Translations under genes and position numbers: made by a program | Shown here: piece after piece, positions 11,118-22,473 of the stretch | How positions within the stretch are numbered: position 1 is the stretch's first letter | How the letters are laid out: each line of letters starts with the position of its first letter | NCBI GenBank assembly: GCA_019671005.1 | Contig: CM033718.1 | Span: forward strand, 37,216,508 to 37,280,507 | From: Hibiscus mutabilis | Lineage: Eukaryota > Streptophyta > Magnoliopsida > Malvales > Malvaceae | Direction: 5' to 3' | DNA length: 64,000 nucleotides | Notes under the pieces: generated by a model | Seen by the model: the letters and a program-made list of their open reading frames with translations, nothing else | Databases searched by the model: none | Told to the model about the DNA's origin: nothing

Positions 11118-12632
11118 TAAATTAAATTCGTCCTCAAATTTATCTGAATCGTATAGGTGGGGATATAGCTTCCTCATGACTTATTTAGATTCCCAGGTAG
11201 CTTCTTCCACCTTAGGGTTTCTCCATAAGATCTTAACAAGGGGAATAATCTTGTTCTGAAACTTCCTTACTTCTCGGTCAAGAATCTAAATAGGTTATTC
11301 TTCGTAGGACAAATCAAGATTCAATTCTACTTTTTTAGGCTCAAGGATGCGTGAACGATCAGATCGATACCTTATGAGCATTGAAATATGGAAGACATTG
11401 TGTATTCTATCGAACACTCTAGGAAGATCTAGTCGATAGGCCACTGGACCAATTCTTTCAACAACATCAAATGGTCCGATGTATCGGGGACTGAGCTTCC
11501 CTTTTATTCCAAATCTGAGCACTTTCTTCCAAAGTGAGACCTTTAGGAAGACTTTGTCTCTAATAACATACTGGATATCTCTCATTTTCAAGTCAGCATG
11601 CGCTTTCTGTCTATCGAAAGCTACCTTCAATCGATCGTCAATGATCTTGATTTGTTCTTTAGTTTCCCGAAGTAATTGAGGTCCAAGAATCTTGTTCTCT
11701 CCCAATTCGGACCAGCATAGAGGAGTTCTACATCTTATACCATATAGAGCTTCGAATGGTGCCATTTGAATAGAAGATTGGTAGCTATTGTTGTAAGGGA
11801 TTTCTCCCAATTCTTCCCGAAGTTGATAACACAGGCTCGTAGCATATCTTATAGCACTTGAATGATTCTCTCAGATTGGCCATCCGATTGAGGATGAAAG
11901 GCCGTACTAAGATGTACTTTAGTTCCTAGAGCTTTCTATAGAGAATCCAAGAATCGAGAAGCGAATCGAGGGTTAAGATCGAAGATGATTGCTGTAGGTA
12001 CACCATGTAACTGAATCACTTCGTGGATGTACAGCTCGGAAAGGGTTTCCAAGCTCATGTTCATACGAACATGGATGAAGTGAGTAAATTTAGTGAATCT
12101 ATCAACAATCACCCATACATCATCATTCTTTCCTGGAGTAGAAGGAAGACAGGTGATAAAGTCCATAGTAATTTGATCCCACTTCCAGTGGGGAAGTTCA
12201 ATAGGTTGGAGCAGTCTAGTAGGAACTTTATGCTCAGCTTTGGCTCTTTGACAAGTTAAGCACTTGGATACGAAGTCCGTGATTGCATATTTCATGCCTG
12301 GCCACTAGTATAGTGGCTTTAGGTCCTTGTACATCTTAACCGATCCAGGGTGGATCGAGAAAGAACTTTGATGTGCTTCTTGTAACATTTCCTACTTCAA
12401 TTGTTTTTTTGTTAGGAACACATACTCTATCCTTGAAATAGAGGAGTCCATTTGACTTGAGGGAGAAGTCAGAGCTAGGCGCAGAAGCAAGCTTAGACAT
12501 GATCTTCTGAAGATCTGGATCAGCTTGTTGAAGTTCTTTGATCCTCGAGACTAGATTAGATTGAACTTGAAGTTCAGACAAGAATTTTTGACCCTTGGAT
12601 AGTCGGGAATGAGCATTGATAGTTGTAGTAGC
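11102..12632 (-). pseudogene. Element A integrase plus chromodomain (pol exon 2), broken
   Basis: Reading right to left, the segment encodes the integrase N-terminal region with a zinc-binding motif (CLTCQRAKAEH near 12240), the catalytic core (TMDF near 12165; D in IIFDLNPRF near 11960; HPQSDGQSE near 11890), the connection region, the GPF motif (SPRYIGPF, about 11470) and a C-terminal chromodomain (ILDREVRK to WRNPKVEEAT, about 11200-11290). The chromodomain type is that of Tekay/Del chromoviruses and normally guides insertion into heterochromatin. A frameshift lies near 12400, with stops near 11940, 11850 and 11295. The longest open pieces are 11295-11810 and 11936-12295. It cannot make integrase. 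Confidence 0.9.
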
Positions 12633-12971
12633 TACGAAAGAATTAACAAGGTCAGTAGAATGATTTTCAATAGATTTCTTGCAATGCAAGGCATTGTTTG
12701 AATTGTTACCTATATAACAAGGAATTGTTTCAAATTATTTCTTGAAGAATAAGGCATTATTCGAATGGTTTCTTACAAGCTAAGAAAGACTCAATTTTAA
12801 TGGTTACATGTATTTTAGGCACAATTCTTATTTGAATGGGTTACTTGTAACCTAAGACTGTTTAATTCGAATAGTTACTTACATTCAAGGAAGATTTTGA
12901 GTTGTTACTTATCAAACAAGAAGGATACAAAATTGAATGAATTCACTTAGAATTTTGTATTTAGGAGTTAC
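12633..12971 (-). other. Putative phase-1 intron between RNase H and integrase, element A (339 bp)
   Basis: On the minus strand the segment begins GTAACTCC just after codons for PYS and ends TTCTTTCGTAG just before the exon continuing TTINAHSRLS. Its removal joins the two frames in phase 1. If it is retained, the frame stops at the third codon after the donor (AAC TCC TAA). The interior consists of degenerate repeats of about 33 bp, each opening GTAAC or GAAAT. Splicing is inferred from comparison with elements B-E; there is no transcript evidence here. Confidence 0.72.
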
Positions 12972-13555
12972 TTGAGTATGGTCTGCGACTAAGGGCGTCA
13001 GCAACTACATTTGCTTTCCCTGGATGGTAGTCGATAACAAAGTCGTAATCCTTAAGTAATTCGAGCCATCTCCTTTGCCTTAGATTCAAGTCCTTCTGAG
13101 TTAGGAGGTATTTGAGACTTCTGTGATCAGTAAATAGCTTGTATTTCTCTTCGTATAGATAGCGTCTCCATATCTTGAGAGCAAATACGATAGCTGCTAG
13201 TTCCAGATCGTGTGTTGGATAATTAGACTCATGTGGCTTCAGTTGCCTTGAAGCGTAAGCAATTATGTTCCCATCTTGCATCAGGACACAACCAAGTCCT
13301 AGATGAGAAGCATCACTATAAATAGTGAATTCATTGCCCGATTCTGGTTGGATGAGTATCGGGGCATGAGTCAGAGCTTGCTCAAGTTGATCAAAGCTTT
13401 GTTGTTGGTTCTCCGACCAAACGAAAGCCGTATCTTTGCAGGTAAGCTTAGTAAGGCTTGTGGCAATGGAGGAAAAGCCCTTAACAAACCTTCTATAATA
13501 CCCGACTAAATCGAGAAAGCTTTGGACCTCGCTTACATTCTTCGAAGGTCTCCAA
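12972..13555 (-). pseudogene. Element A RNase H domain
   Basis: The Ty3-type RNase H follows the reverse transcriptase. Visible active-site positions are D in SDASHLGLG (about 13310), E in HDLELAAIVFAL (about 13220), D in FTDHRSLKYLL (about 13120) and D in VVADALSRR (about 13000). The last 106 codons (12961-13281) are open and run into the intron donor. The upstream part is in a different frame piece because of decay. This domain would degrade the RNA strand during reverse transcription. Confidence 0.88.
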
Positions 13556-14360
13556 TCTAGAATAGACTAAATCTTTCTTGGATCGACTTTGATTCCTTCA
13601 GCTGAGATAACGTGGCCAAGGAAAGAAACTTCTGGTAACCATAGTTCACATTCAGAGAACTTGGCATACAGTTGATGTTCTCAAAGTGTTTGTAAGACAA
13701 TTCGGAGGTGTTTAGCATGTTCCTCCTTATTCCGAGAGTATACCAAGATGTCGTCGATGAATACGACCACGAACTGGTCAAGATAGGACTTGAATACCTA
13801 ATTCATGAGATCCATGAAAGTATCTGAAACATTCGTTAACCCGAATGGCATCACGAGGAATTTGAAGTGGCCAGATCGAGTACGAAAGGTTGTCTTGGGT
13901 ACATCTTGTTGTTTCACTTTCATTTGATAGTACCCCGATCGAAGGTCGATCTTAGAGAATACGGAAGCATCCCTGAGTTGATCAAAAAGATCTTCTATTT
14001 TGGGTAAAGGATATTGGTTCTTGATAGTGAGCTTGTTTAGCTGACGATAGTAAATACAAAGCCGCATAGTCCCGTCTTTCTTTTTAACGAACAAGACTGG
14101 AGTACCCCATGGAAAGTGCTAGGCCGTATGAAGCCTTTATCTTGAAACTCCTGAAGTTGCTTCTTTAATTCTTTCAACTCGACAAGTTCCATTCTATAGG
14201 GTGTAATGGACACTAGAGCTGTTATAGGCTGAACTTCAGTCCCAAACTCTACTTCTCTGGTTGAAGGAATACTAGGGAGTTCATCGGGAAAAACATTAAT
14301 GAATTTAGAAACAACATGCATGCTAGGCAAACCGAATTCAATTTCATCTTGAAGAATCAT
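13556..14360 (-). pseudogene. Element A reverse transcriptase, broken
   Basis: The fragments give a Ty3/gypsy reverse transcriptase: the N-terminal part (14037-14360, ending ELKKQLQEFQDKGFIRPS), fingers and palm with SVFSKIDLRSGYYQMKV and FLVMPFGLTN (13798-14094), and the catalytic FIDD box at 13750-13761. The frame shifts near 14100. Stops fall just after the FMDLMN motif (13798) and near 13685 and 13568. An intact protein would copy the element RNA into DNA. Confidence 0.9.
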
Positions 14361-14469
14361 TGTAGCAAATATTGAGGTTGGTTTCTTATCTATTAAGAGA
14401 ATGGATTCTTTCCCTAAACCCCGGAGATACAGTCTCCTATTTTAGCAATCTACCCAGACCTCGTGTTTA

Positions 14470-14790
14470 CTTAATCAATCTAACCCCAATATCAAGTCAA
14501 ATTCAAAAAATGGTAAGACATAAAGATCAATGGCGGAGGGGACATTTCGAATGGTCAAGGGATCTTGCTTGTGGCGCAAGTTAATGGGTGTTTTTCGCCT
14601 TAATGGATTCGAAACTACAAGATTTGATTCAATAATTTCAGGTTTTAATTTTAGCTTGTTGACCAAGGCAGAACAAATGAATGGGTACACCCCGAATCAA
14701 TTAAAGCATATGCAGGACTAAAATTTAACTCAACGGTACATGCGATAACATCAAGAGCTTCTTCATCATCTTTACCATGAATGTGGTACA
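14470..14790 (-). pseudogene. Element A aspartic protease, frameshifted
   Basis: The retropepsin-type protease has its active-site ALIDSG near 14693-14710, followed by LVVSNPL and IDLYVLPFFEFDLILGLD at the end (14475-14500). Compared with element E, four bases are missing from GTTTGTTC soon after DSG, which throws the frame. The residue after DSG is Cys where sister copies have Ser. The domain would have processed the Gag-Pol polyprotein. Confidence 0.85.
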
Positions 14791-14919
14791 TACGAGCAGG
14801 GGCTCGAGACTCCTGATGAGTTGGAGAATTTGAATAGGTCCTTTTTGTTTCCTCTGATTCTCGGATTAGGCTTGTCTAAGTGCTTTGTTTCAGTTAGGAG
14901 GAGCTGAGCTAGCGATTGT

Positions 14920-16057
14920 TGAAGCTCGATTCAAAGCCTTGTTGGGATTTTGGGGATAATCCCGGATATAATGATCAGAGGCTCCATATGAGTAGCATAG
15001 ATTCTGTTGAAATCTGCACTGGCCAGTATGATGTTTCTGGCAAAACTTGCAAATAGGGTATTAATTAGCTTTAACCTGATTATTTCCCGTGCTACCAACA
15101 GAAACAACAAGGGCTAAAATCTTTACAACCGTTTGAGGTTTTAGGATGTAATTACTCTTCTGGTTAGGGCTATAGTTTGAAGAGTGTCCCTTGGTATGTT
15201 TGGACTTCTTTGATTGCCAGTGTGGCTTGTCATCGTTCCTTGGTCGTTTGTCCTTATAGGACTGTCCGCTCTTGCATCTTTCTGAGGCTTTCATCTTCGC
15301 CTTAGTAGAAATGGCCCAATTTACCAAATTTTGGAAGTCGGTGATACCCAGAGCAGTGAATATAGGGCTTAATTCATCATTTAGTCCATCGATGAACATT
15401 CATCACTTGTCGGCCTTGGTTTTGATATATTCAGACCCATACTTGCAAGAGTTGCTTACGTATTGCTCGATAGGTCAGCCATCTTGTTTAAGATACAAGA
15501 AACACTTTCGGGGCTCGGCCAGATATTGTTCACTGATATATTTCTTCCTGAACTCATCAAGGAAGAACTTCCAAGTGATAGACTCCTTAGGAGCAGTCAC
15601 GGTAGTGGTTTCCCACCAGCTCAGTGCTTCGTCTACCAACTGAGTGATGGAACACTCGAGTTTATGCTCGTTAGGACATGGCAATTGTTTAGACAGAATG
15701 TGAGTAGTGGCATCTAACCAGTACTCGACTACTTCAGGATTAGTCTTATCGGTGCCAGTGAAGGTATAGGCCCGATGTAGAGCCAACTTGTCAATAGGGG
15801 CTCAACTTACTATAGGAGCAGGAGATGGAATCGAATGTTCTCTCTTTAGGGTGGATACGAGATGATCAAACATCTCTTTCATGATTAACAAACACTCTTG
15901 TTGTACATGATTTATAACCGGGGCTTCCTAATGAGCTACTGCTTGAGATTGAGGTTAAGCTTGCTGTTCTAGAAGATTCTGCTCCATCCTCACGATGTAT
16001 CCTTCGTTAGAGGAGCCTACGGGACTCATCATCCTGAGAAAGTCTCGTTTCTGACAT
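14920..16057 (-). pseudogene. Element A gag, broken
   Basis: The likely start is ATG at 16057 (MSETRLSQDDE), 154 bp inside the LTR; a frameshift follows within about 15 codons. The capsid-like retrotransposon gag domain (LSWWETTT, FFLDEFRKKYISEQYLAE) is at 15475-15786 and its C-terminal part (MFIDGLNDELSPIFTALGI) at 15061-15399. Two zinc knuckles follow: CKFCQKHHTGQC is intact (about 15020-15060), while the second (about 14955-15000) reads CYSYGASDHYIRDY, having lost two of its cysteines. Gag would form the cytoplasmic particle and bind the RNA. Confidence 0.87.
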
Positions 16058-16193
16058 TCTAGTTCAATCAGAACCATAAGAGTTTTAGTTTTCACATTTA
16101 AGCAACAATACAAGCTTATATCAAGTCTCCTAGGTGGCACAATATCCTATATGATGCAAGTGCGCTTAGTTTAGTTATAAAACTGACTAAAAA

Positions 16194-16205
16194 GCTCTAA
16201 TACCA
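16194..16205 (-). promoter_or_regulatory. Primer binding site, element A
   Basis: On the element strand the LTR end is followed after five bases by TGGTATTAGAGC, one transition away from TGGTATCAGAGC, the complement of the plant initiator-Met tRNA 3' end. It fixes the element orientation as minus. Confidence 0.9.
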
Positions 16206-16210
16206 ATAAA

Positions 16211-19200
16211 TGTAACACCTTATCTCTGGGATAGCCGTAATTCGGTTCAAGAGCGTTATCAAAGCGAGAACAAAGTAAGAGATAGGTTACTTGTCGAACA
16301 AGTAACCCTGATATAGATAACTTGCAACGCAAGTAACCTAAACACAACCATACAAGACATACAAGTAATCTACATTAATCAAAATAAACACACTTAGCAT
16401 GCTAATTTGGGTACTAGTTTATTTCATTTCATACTTATATCCTAAGTTACGACTATCATAATACAATTTACCATTCTATTAGCAAGAACTAAGCATAGCA
16501 TTATTCTTTCAATTAGCCTACTTGCATTTCAAGATACTACTTATTTAACCAATCAACATGATCATTACAAGGCACCATCTATCATTCGAATAGCCATTGC
16601 ATATACAAGAATGGTTAATTTCATTTCATTTTCAAGTTAATCAGTCAAGTAGCTTTTCTAGTCATCTTCAATTTCATGTAATTACATATGCATGTTCAAT
16701 ACATACCTTATCTCCAATCCAATAAGCATTTTCGATTCGTACCAATGGCCACAAGAACAAATGCATGATCATACAATATGGGTCTAGTATTCGAATGATA
16801 CAAGGTTTCATCAATCATTGATTTACTTTCACAATTTGCGCAGTATCTTACTTATTTATATACATAGTCATATACATAGTTTATGGTATCAAAGTTGGTT
16901 ACATGATAGGCCCAACAAAACATTACATATACTAGTCATATATATACACCCAAAATGAATGTTCAAAGCTAACTATTACAAGTTCTAGTGCTACCAAACT
17001 ATGAGCATAAATCATACCTTCAAGCTTGCTTCAAAATGTTGCTTCGAGCTCAAGATATCCTCTTGAAAGTGTCCTCAATCTGTTATGGGAAGAATAAAGA
17101 GTGGAGTGGTAAGTACAAGTTATGCACTTAGTGAGGTAACACTAAGCTAACCAATTTCAAGTATACATATCCAAGTTTACAAGTATTTCATAGAATCAAG
17201 ATCATCACTACATGTCATATACTATTCGAATGCATGAGGTAAACATAGGCAAGCTTCGCATATCACACATTCATCATAGCAACATCCATCATGTATACAT
17301 ATCATGCTATTCAAATTATTGCTTAGGAGTCAAGCAATCAAATACACCAAGTACGAATTAGACATTCTTATACAATAAACACCATCCATGAATTTATTTC
17401 ATGGGAAGTAACAAGTTATACAATCATTCAAGTGTTACTTTATAGACAAGGTTGTTCATTCAAGAATCTTACAAAACAAGTAAAGTTCACATTATACATC
17501 CAAGACAAACAATGTTCATTTCAAGTTATTAATTCATCTTCAACACCTTTGGTATTTAGTTCACTAGATAATCAAATCTTCAACAATATGCACCGAAGTG
17601 CCAATATGCACCGTAGTGCCAATATGCACCGTCGTGCATCCGTAGTGCCAATATGCACTGTTGTGCGAATATGCACCGTAGTGCCAATATGAGCTCTAGA
17701 TTCTATGGCATGCCCTCCTATCTATCCAAACTAGCTACCAAGGTTGTTTGATTATCAATTTCATTAAAGCTTTATACAATTCATTAATCAATACATGATT
17801 ATGCCATTCAAATGCCAATCCCTTAAGCTTATGGAATCTTAACTCCCATGAAAAGTTTATCCATGCCATTCGAATGGCATGAACACCAAGTTGTACCATT
17901 TTTCATTTCATTTCAACCATCCATGTACATCAATCACAAACACATGCATATGTATACAATGTGCATACCTTATTCTCCAAGCAAGCATGACATTTCTTAC
18001 CTTTGGCATAGGCAATGCAACATGTCAAGCATTTTATTTCATTTGCTTAACAATCAAGTAATCAAGTAGAACATGGCATCAAACAAGTTGTCATTCATAT
18101 CATTCTTCCCTTAATTAGCCAAATATATATTAGGTCATGTTACATGGCAACACCATTGAATTAACACAATAGCAAGATTGGTTAGGACCTAAGTCCTAAC
18201 CCTAAGGATAGTTACACTCACAATACTCCTAGCTAATCACTTGTCTTGTATCCAAATCCCTTTGCCTCTTGCTTTGGGATGTTCACTCTTTTCTTCCTCT
18301 TCCACAAATTGATGCCCTTGGTCTAGCAAGCATAACACATACAATTCATCAAAACATGCACATAATGTCACACATATATAGTAACAATGTTACCACATTT
18401 GTACCTAACATTTAGCTACTGTTTTATTATGCTTTCTTTTAAGCATTTCTTACGTGTTCATCTCTATATTGTTATTACCTCATTTTAGGACACAATTGGA
18501 CATATTACAATGTCCCAAAACTGTTTTGGAAATAGTTTGCTTCTAGGTGCAAAAATAGTCCCAAACTGCCCAGGACATTGTTGCCTTGCAGTTTGCACAC
18601 TGTCCCTTTAAATTGTCATATCATTTAATCGGTATGTCGGAATTTTGATTAATTTATACCGTTGGAAAGCTAACAAGATTGTATTTATGACCATATAAGG
18701 CTTGCATTTTAGTTCTTAGTATATTAACACAGTTTATTGTTCAAATACAGGGCATTTACACTGTCTGGGTAGTTTGCACTATCCAACTATTTCTAATTAC
18801 AGTTTTCCCAAATAGAACCCATAATTCAGTTATGCTTTCACCTATTGAAAGTACACATACTAATGATCATGTCACTAAAATTTCAGCCCTGAATTTGATC
18901 AATACAAATTTTGGTGAATCTTCAAATTTGCTGCCCATAACAGAGCAATTCTGGGCAGATTGCACCTATTCACATTTTACTTCCTTAAATTCATTTTAAC
19001 AAAAGTTTTGGCCCTATAATTCATTTCATATGAAATCCTAAACATGTTTAGTCAATGTTAATTCATTTTTCAAGGTGACCAAAATAGAGTAAGTTGGTTA
19101 AGTTGCTTAATTTTGCATGTTTACACAATTTGTTCATACTAAAATAGTTTATATGCTATATGACTTTGCTCATACTTTTATCTTTCTTTTCCAGCATTTG

Positions 19201-19960
19201 TTACTAACAATTTATCTTGTTTACACCTTAATTACATTACCTAATAATGATCATGTTAAATTCATTAGTTCCATAGCTCAATTACATGTTCTAACAATTA
19301 AATTCTTACAACAACATTTCATTTCAAATTTCCAGCAACCTAATTTTGTTACACCATCACTTACACATAAATTTCATTATAATTCAAGTTATCCATGGTG
19401 TATATAAGTTCAATTTCATCATTCTCTTCATTTCTATCAACCTAACAACTCAACTAAGCGTTATACATCATCTAAATTAGAATTTCAAGCATGAATCAGT
19501 TTGGAAAGCATGTTTTTACCTTAGTAATGCTGCCACCAAGTTTAGTTTAGCTCAATTTCAACTTTGACACCATAGATTCAAGCTTCCTCTCACAAGAACC
19601 CTCTCTCCCTAATTTCTTCTTCATTTCGGCAACTAGGGATAATGAAGAAGATAATGACTATGTTTAATTCAAGTTAATGGATTTATGAAATATCCAAAAT
19701 GTCCTTTAATTAATCCTTACTCTTAACTTAATCAAGGGCAATAAGGGAATCAAAGAAGTTAGCATGCAATCATCATCTTTCTCACTTAATTCAATTTAGT
19801 CATTTTAAATTGGTCACTTATTTCATTCATTCCTCTGTTTAAGTCATTTAATTTGGCATTCAATTCAACCCTCAATTGACTTTAATTAATTCAAGATGAT
19901 TTAACTATTTAGGAATTCTAAATAGTGGTAACATTCTATGCCCGATTTAGGGGTGTTACA
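16211..19960 (-). repeat. Family-2 LTR shared by elements A and B
   Basis: It starts TGTAACACCTTATC and ends GGGGTGTTACA, 3750 bp. Its left side abuts the primer site of A and its right side abuts the polypurine tract of B (ATTCTCCCCCTTTAAA at 19961), so it is simultaneously the 5' LTR of A and the 3' LTR of B. It contains the longest minisatellite allele (17585-17685) and the palindrome at 17862-17881. Confidence 0.92.
17585..17685. repeat. 18-bp hairpin minisatellite, about 6 units
   Basis: Expanded allele of the AATATGCACCGTAGTGCC array. Variants carry CGTCGTGC and CACTGTTGTGCG, and one partial 12-bp unit lies in the middle. Several changes keep the stem by altering only loop bases. Confidence 0.88.
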
Positions 19961-21548
19961 ATTCTCCCCCTTTAAATTAAATTCGTCCTCGAATTTACCT
20001 TAATCGAATAGGTGAGGATATTGGTTCCTCATGACTTCTTCAGATTCCCAGGTAGCTTCTTCCAGCTTATGGTTTCTCCATAAGATCTTAAAAAGGGGAA
20101 CAATCTTGTTTCGAAGCTTTCTTACTTCTCAGTTAAGAATCTGAATAGGTTCTTCATCCGTAGGACATCATGATTCAATTCTACTTTTTCGGGCTCAAGG
20201 ATGTGTGAAGGATCATATCGATACCTTCTGAGCATTGAAACGTGGAAGACATTGTGTATTCTATCGAACTCTCTAGGAAGATCTAGTCGATAGGCCACTG
20301 GACCAATTCTTTTAACAACTTCAAATGGTCCAATGTATCAGGGATTGAGCTTCCTTTTTCTTCCAAATATGAGAACTTTCTTCCAAGGTGAGACCTTTAG
20401 GGAGACTTTGTCTCGAATAGCATATTGGATATCTCTCTTTTCAAGTCAGCATATGCTTTTTGTCTATCGAAAGCTGCCTTTAGTCGATAGTGAATGATCT
20501 TGATTTGTTCTTCGGTTTTCCGAAGCAATTGAGGTCCTAGAATCTTGTTCTCTCCCAATTCAGACCAGCATAGAGGAGTTCTACATCTTCTACCATATAG
20601 AGCTTCGAATAGTGCCATTTGAATAGAAGATTGATAGCTATTGTTGTAGGCAAACTCTATAAGAGGTTGGGATTTCTCCCAATTCTTCTCGAAGTTGGTA
20701 GCACAAGCTCATAGCACATCTTCTAGCACTTGAATGATTCTCTCAAATTGGCCATCCGATTGAGGATGAAAGGTCGTACTAAGATTTACTTTAGTTCCTA
20801 TAGCTTTCTGTAGAGAATTATAGAATCGAGAAGCGAATCGAGGGTCATGATCGAAGATGAGTGCTGTAGGTACACCGCGTAACCGAATCATTTCCCAGAT
20901 GTACAACTCAGAAAGGGTTTTGAAGCTCATGTTCATACGAACAGGGATGAAGTGAGTAGATTTAGTGAATCTATCAATAATCACCCATAAAACATCATTC
21001 TTTCTTGGAATAGAAGAAAGACCGGTGACAAAGTCCATAGTAATTCGATCCCACTTCCACTAGGGAAGTTCAATAGGTTGGAGCAATCCAGTAGGGACTT
21101 GATGCTCAGCTTTGGCTCTTTGACAAGTTAAGCACTTGGATACGAAGTCCGTGATTGTAGATTTCATGTCTGGCCACCAGTATAGTGGCTTTAGGTCCTT
21201 GTACATCTTAACCGATCCAGGGTGGATCGAGAAAGAACTTTGATGTATACATCTTAACCGATCCAGGGTGGATCGAGAAAGAACTTTGATGTGCTTCTTG
21301 TAACATTTCCTACCTCAATTGTTTGTTGTTAGGAACACAAACTCTATCTTTAAAATAGAGGAGTCCATTTGACTTGAGGGAGAAGTCAGAGCTAGACTCA
21401 AAAGTAAGCTTAGACATGATCTTCTAAAGATCTGGATCAACTTGTTGAAGTTCTTTGATCCTCGAGACTATATTAGATTGAACTTGAAGTTCAGACAAGA
21501 ATTCCTGGCCCTTGGATAGTCGGGAATGAGCATTGATAGCTATTGTAG
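19961..21548 (-). pseudogene. Element B integrase plus chromodomain (pol exon 2), broken
   Basis: Homologous along its length to exon 2 of element A. The catalytic core piece at 20709-21038 is open for 109 codons and keeps all three expected acidic positions: MDFVTG, FDHDPRFASRF and HPQSDGQFE. The downstream connection region is at 20397-20618. The GPF and chromodomain region lies at about 19990-20350 with several breaks. A 46-bp tandem duplication at 21202-21293 disrupts the zinc-binding N-terminal part, and stops fall near 21060 and 20710. Confidence 0.88.
21202..21293. repeat. 46-bp tandem duplication inside integrase of B
   Basis: Two near-identical 46-bp copies (21202-21247, 21248-21293) begin TACATCTTAACCGATCCAGG. 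Elements A and E have a single copy. 46 is not a multiple of three, so it shifts the integrase frame. Confidence 0.93.
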
Positions 21549-21889
21549 CTACGAAAGAATTAACAAGGTCATTAGAATGATTTTCAATAGATTTCTTGCA
21601 ATGCAAGGCACTGTTCGAATTGTAACCTATATAACAAGGCATTGTTTCGAATTATTTCTCGAAGAATAAGGCATTATTCGAATGCTTTCTTACAAGCTAA
21701 GAAAGACTCAATTTCAATGGTTACATGTATTTTAGGCACAATTCTTATTCGAATGGGTTACTTGTAGCCTAAGAATGTTTAATTCAAATAGTTACTTATA
21801 TTTCAAGGAAGAGTTCGAGTTGTTACTTATCAAACAAGAGGGATACAAAATTGAATGAATTCACTTAGAATTTTGGATTTAGGAGTTAC
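21549..21889 (-). other. Putative phase-1 intron, element B (341 bp)
   Basis: The donor is TACTCGG|GTAACTCC at 21889 and the acceptor TTCTTTCGTAG|CTAC at 21549, in the same position and phase as in element A. The RNase H frame would stop three codons after the donor if unspliced; joined, it continues into the integrase reading ATIAINAHSR. The interior repeats match those of A. Confidence 0.72.
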
Positions 21890-22472
21890 CCGAGTATGGT
21901 CTGTGACTAAGGGCGTCAGTAACTATGTTTGCTTTCCCCGGATGGTAGTCGATAACCAAGTTGTAACCCTTAAGTAATTCGAGCCATCTCCTTTGCCTCA
22001 GATTCAAGTCCTTCTGTGTTAGAAGATATTTGAGACTTTTATGATCGGTAAATAGATTGCATATCTCTCCGTATAGATAGTGTCTCCATATCTTGAGAGC
22101 AAATACGATAGCTGCTAGTTCTAGATCGTGCGTTGGATAATTAGACTCATGTGGCTTCAGTTGCCTTGAAGCATAAGCAATTACGTTTCCATCTTGCATT
22201 AGGACACAACCGAGTCCTAGATGAGAAGCATCACTGTAAACAGTGAATTCTTTGCCCGATTCTGGTTGGATGAGTACCGGGGCATGAGTCAGAGCTTGCT
22301 TAAGTTGATCAAAGCTTTGTTGTTGGTTTTCTGACCAAATGAAAGACGTATCTTTGTGGGTAAACTTAGTAAGGCTTGCGGTAATGGAGAAAAAGCCCTT
22401 AACAAACCTTCTATAATACACGACTAAACTGAGAAAGCTTCGGACCTCACTTACATTCTTCGAAGGTCTCCA
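21890..22472 (-). pseudogene. Element B RNase H, mostly open
   Basis: An open stretch of 180 codons (21879-22421) begins MYYRRFVKGF. It carries the tether between reverse transcriptase and RNase H and then the full RNase H domain: D in SDASHLGLG, E in HDLELAAIVF, D in FTDHKSLKYL and D in IVTDALSH. This is the best preserved RNase H in the window. It is fused upstream directly to gag sequence through an internal deletion at about 22473, so it has no reverse transcriptase to work with. Confidence 0.9.
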
Positions 22473-22473
22473 A

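Noticed and set aside
11479..11679. Plus-strand open frames over pol genes (also 12023-12259, 15272-15643, 38119-38364, 61228-61479)
   Set aside because: They are shadows of minus-strand integrase, gag and protease, with no independent features.
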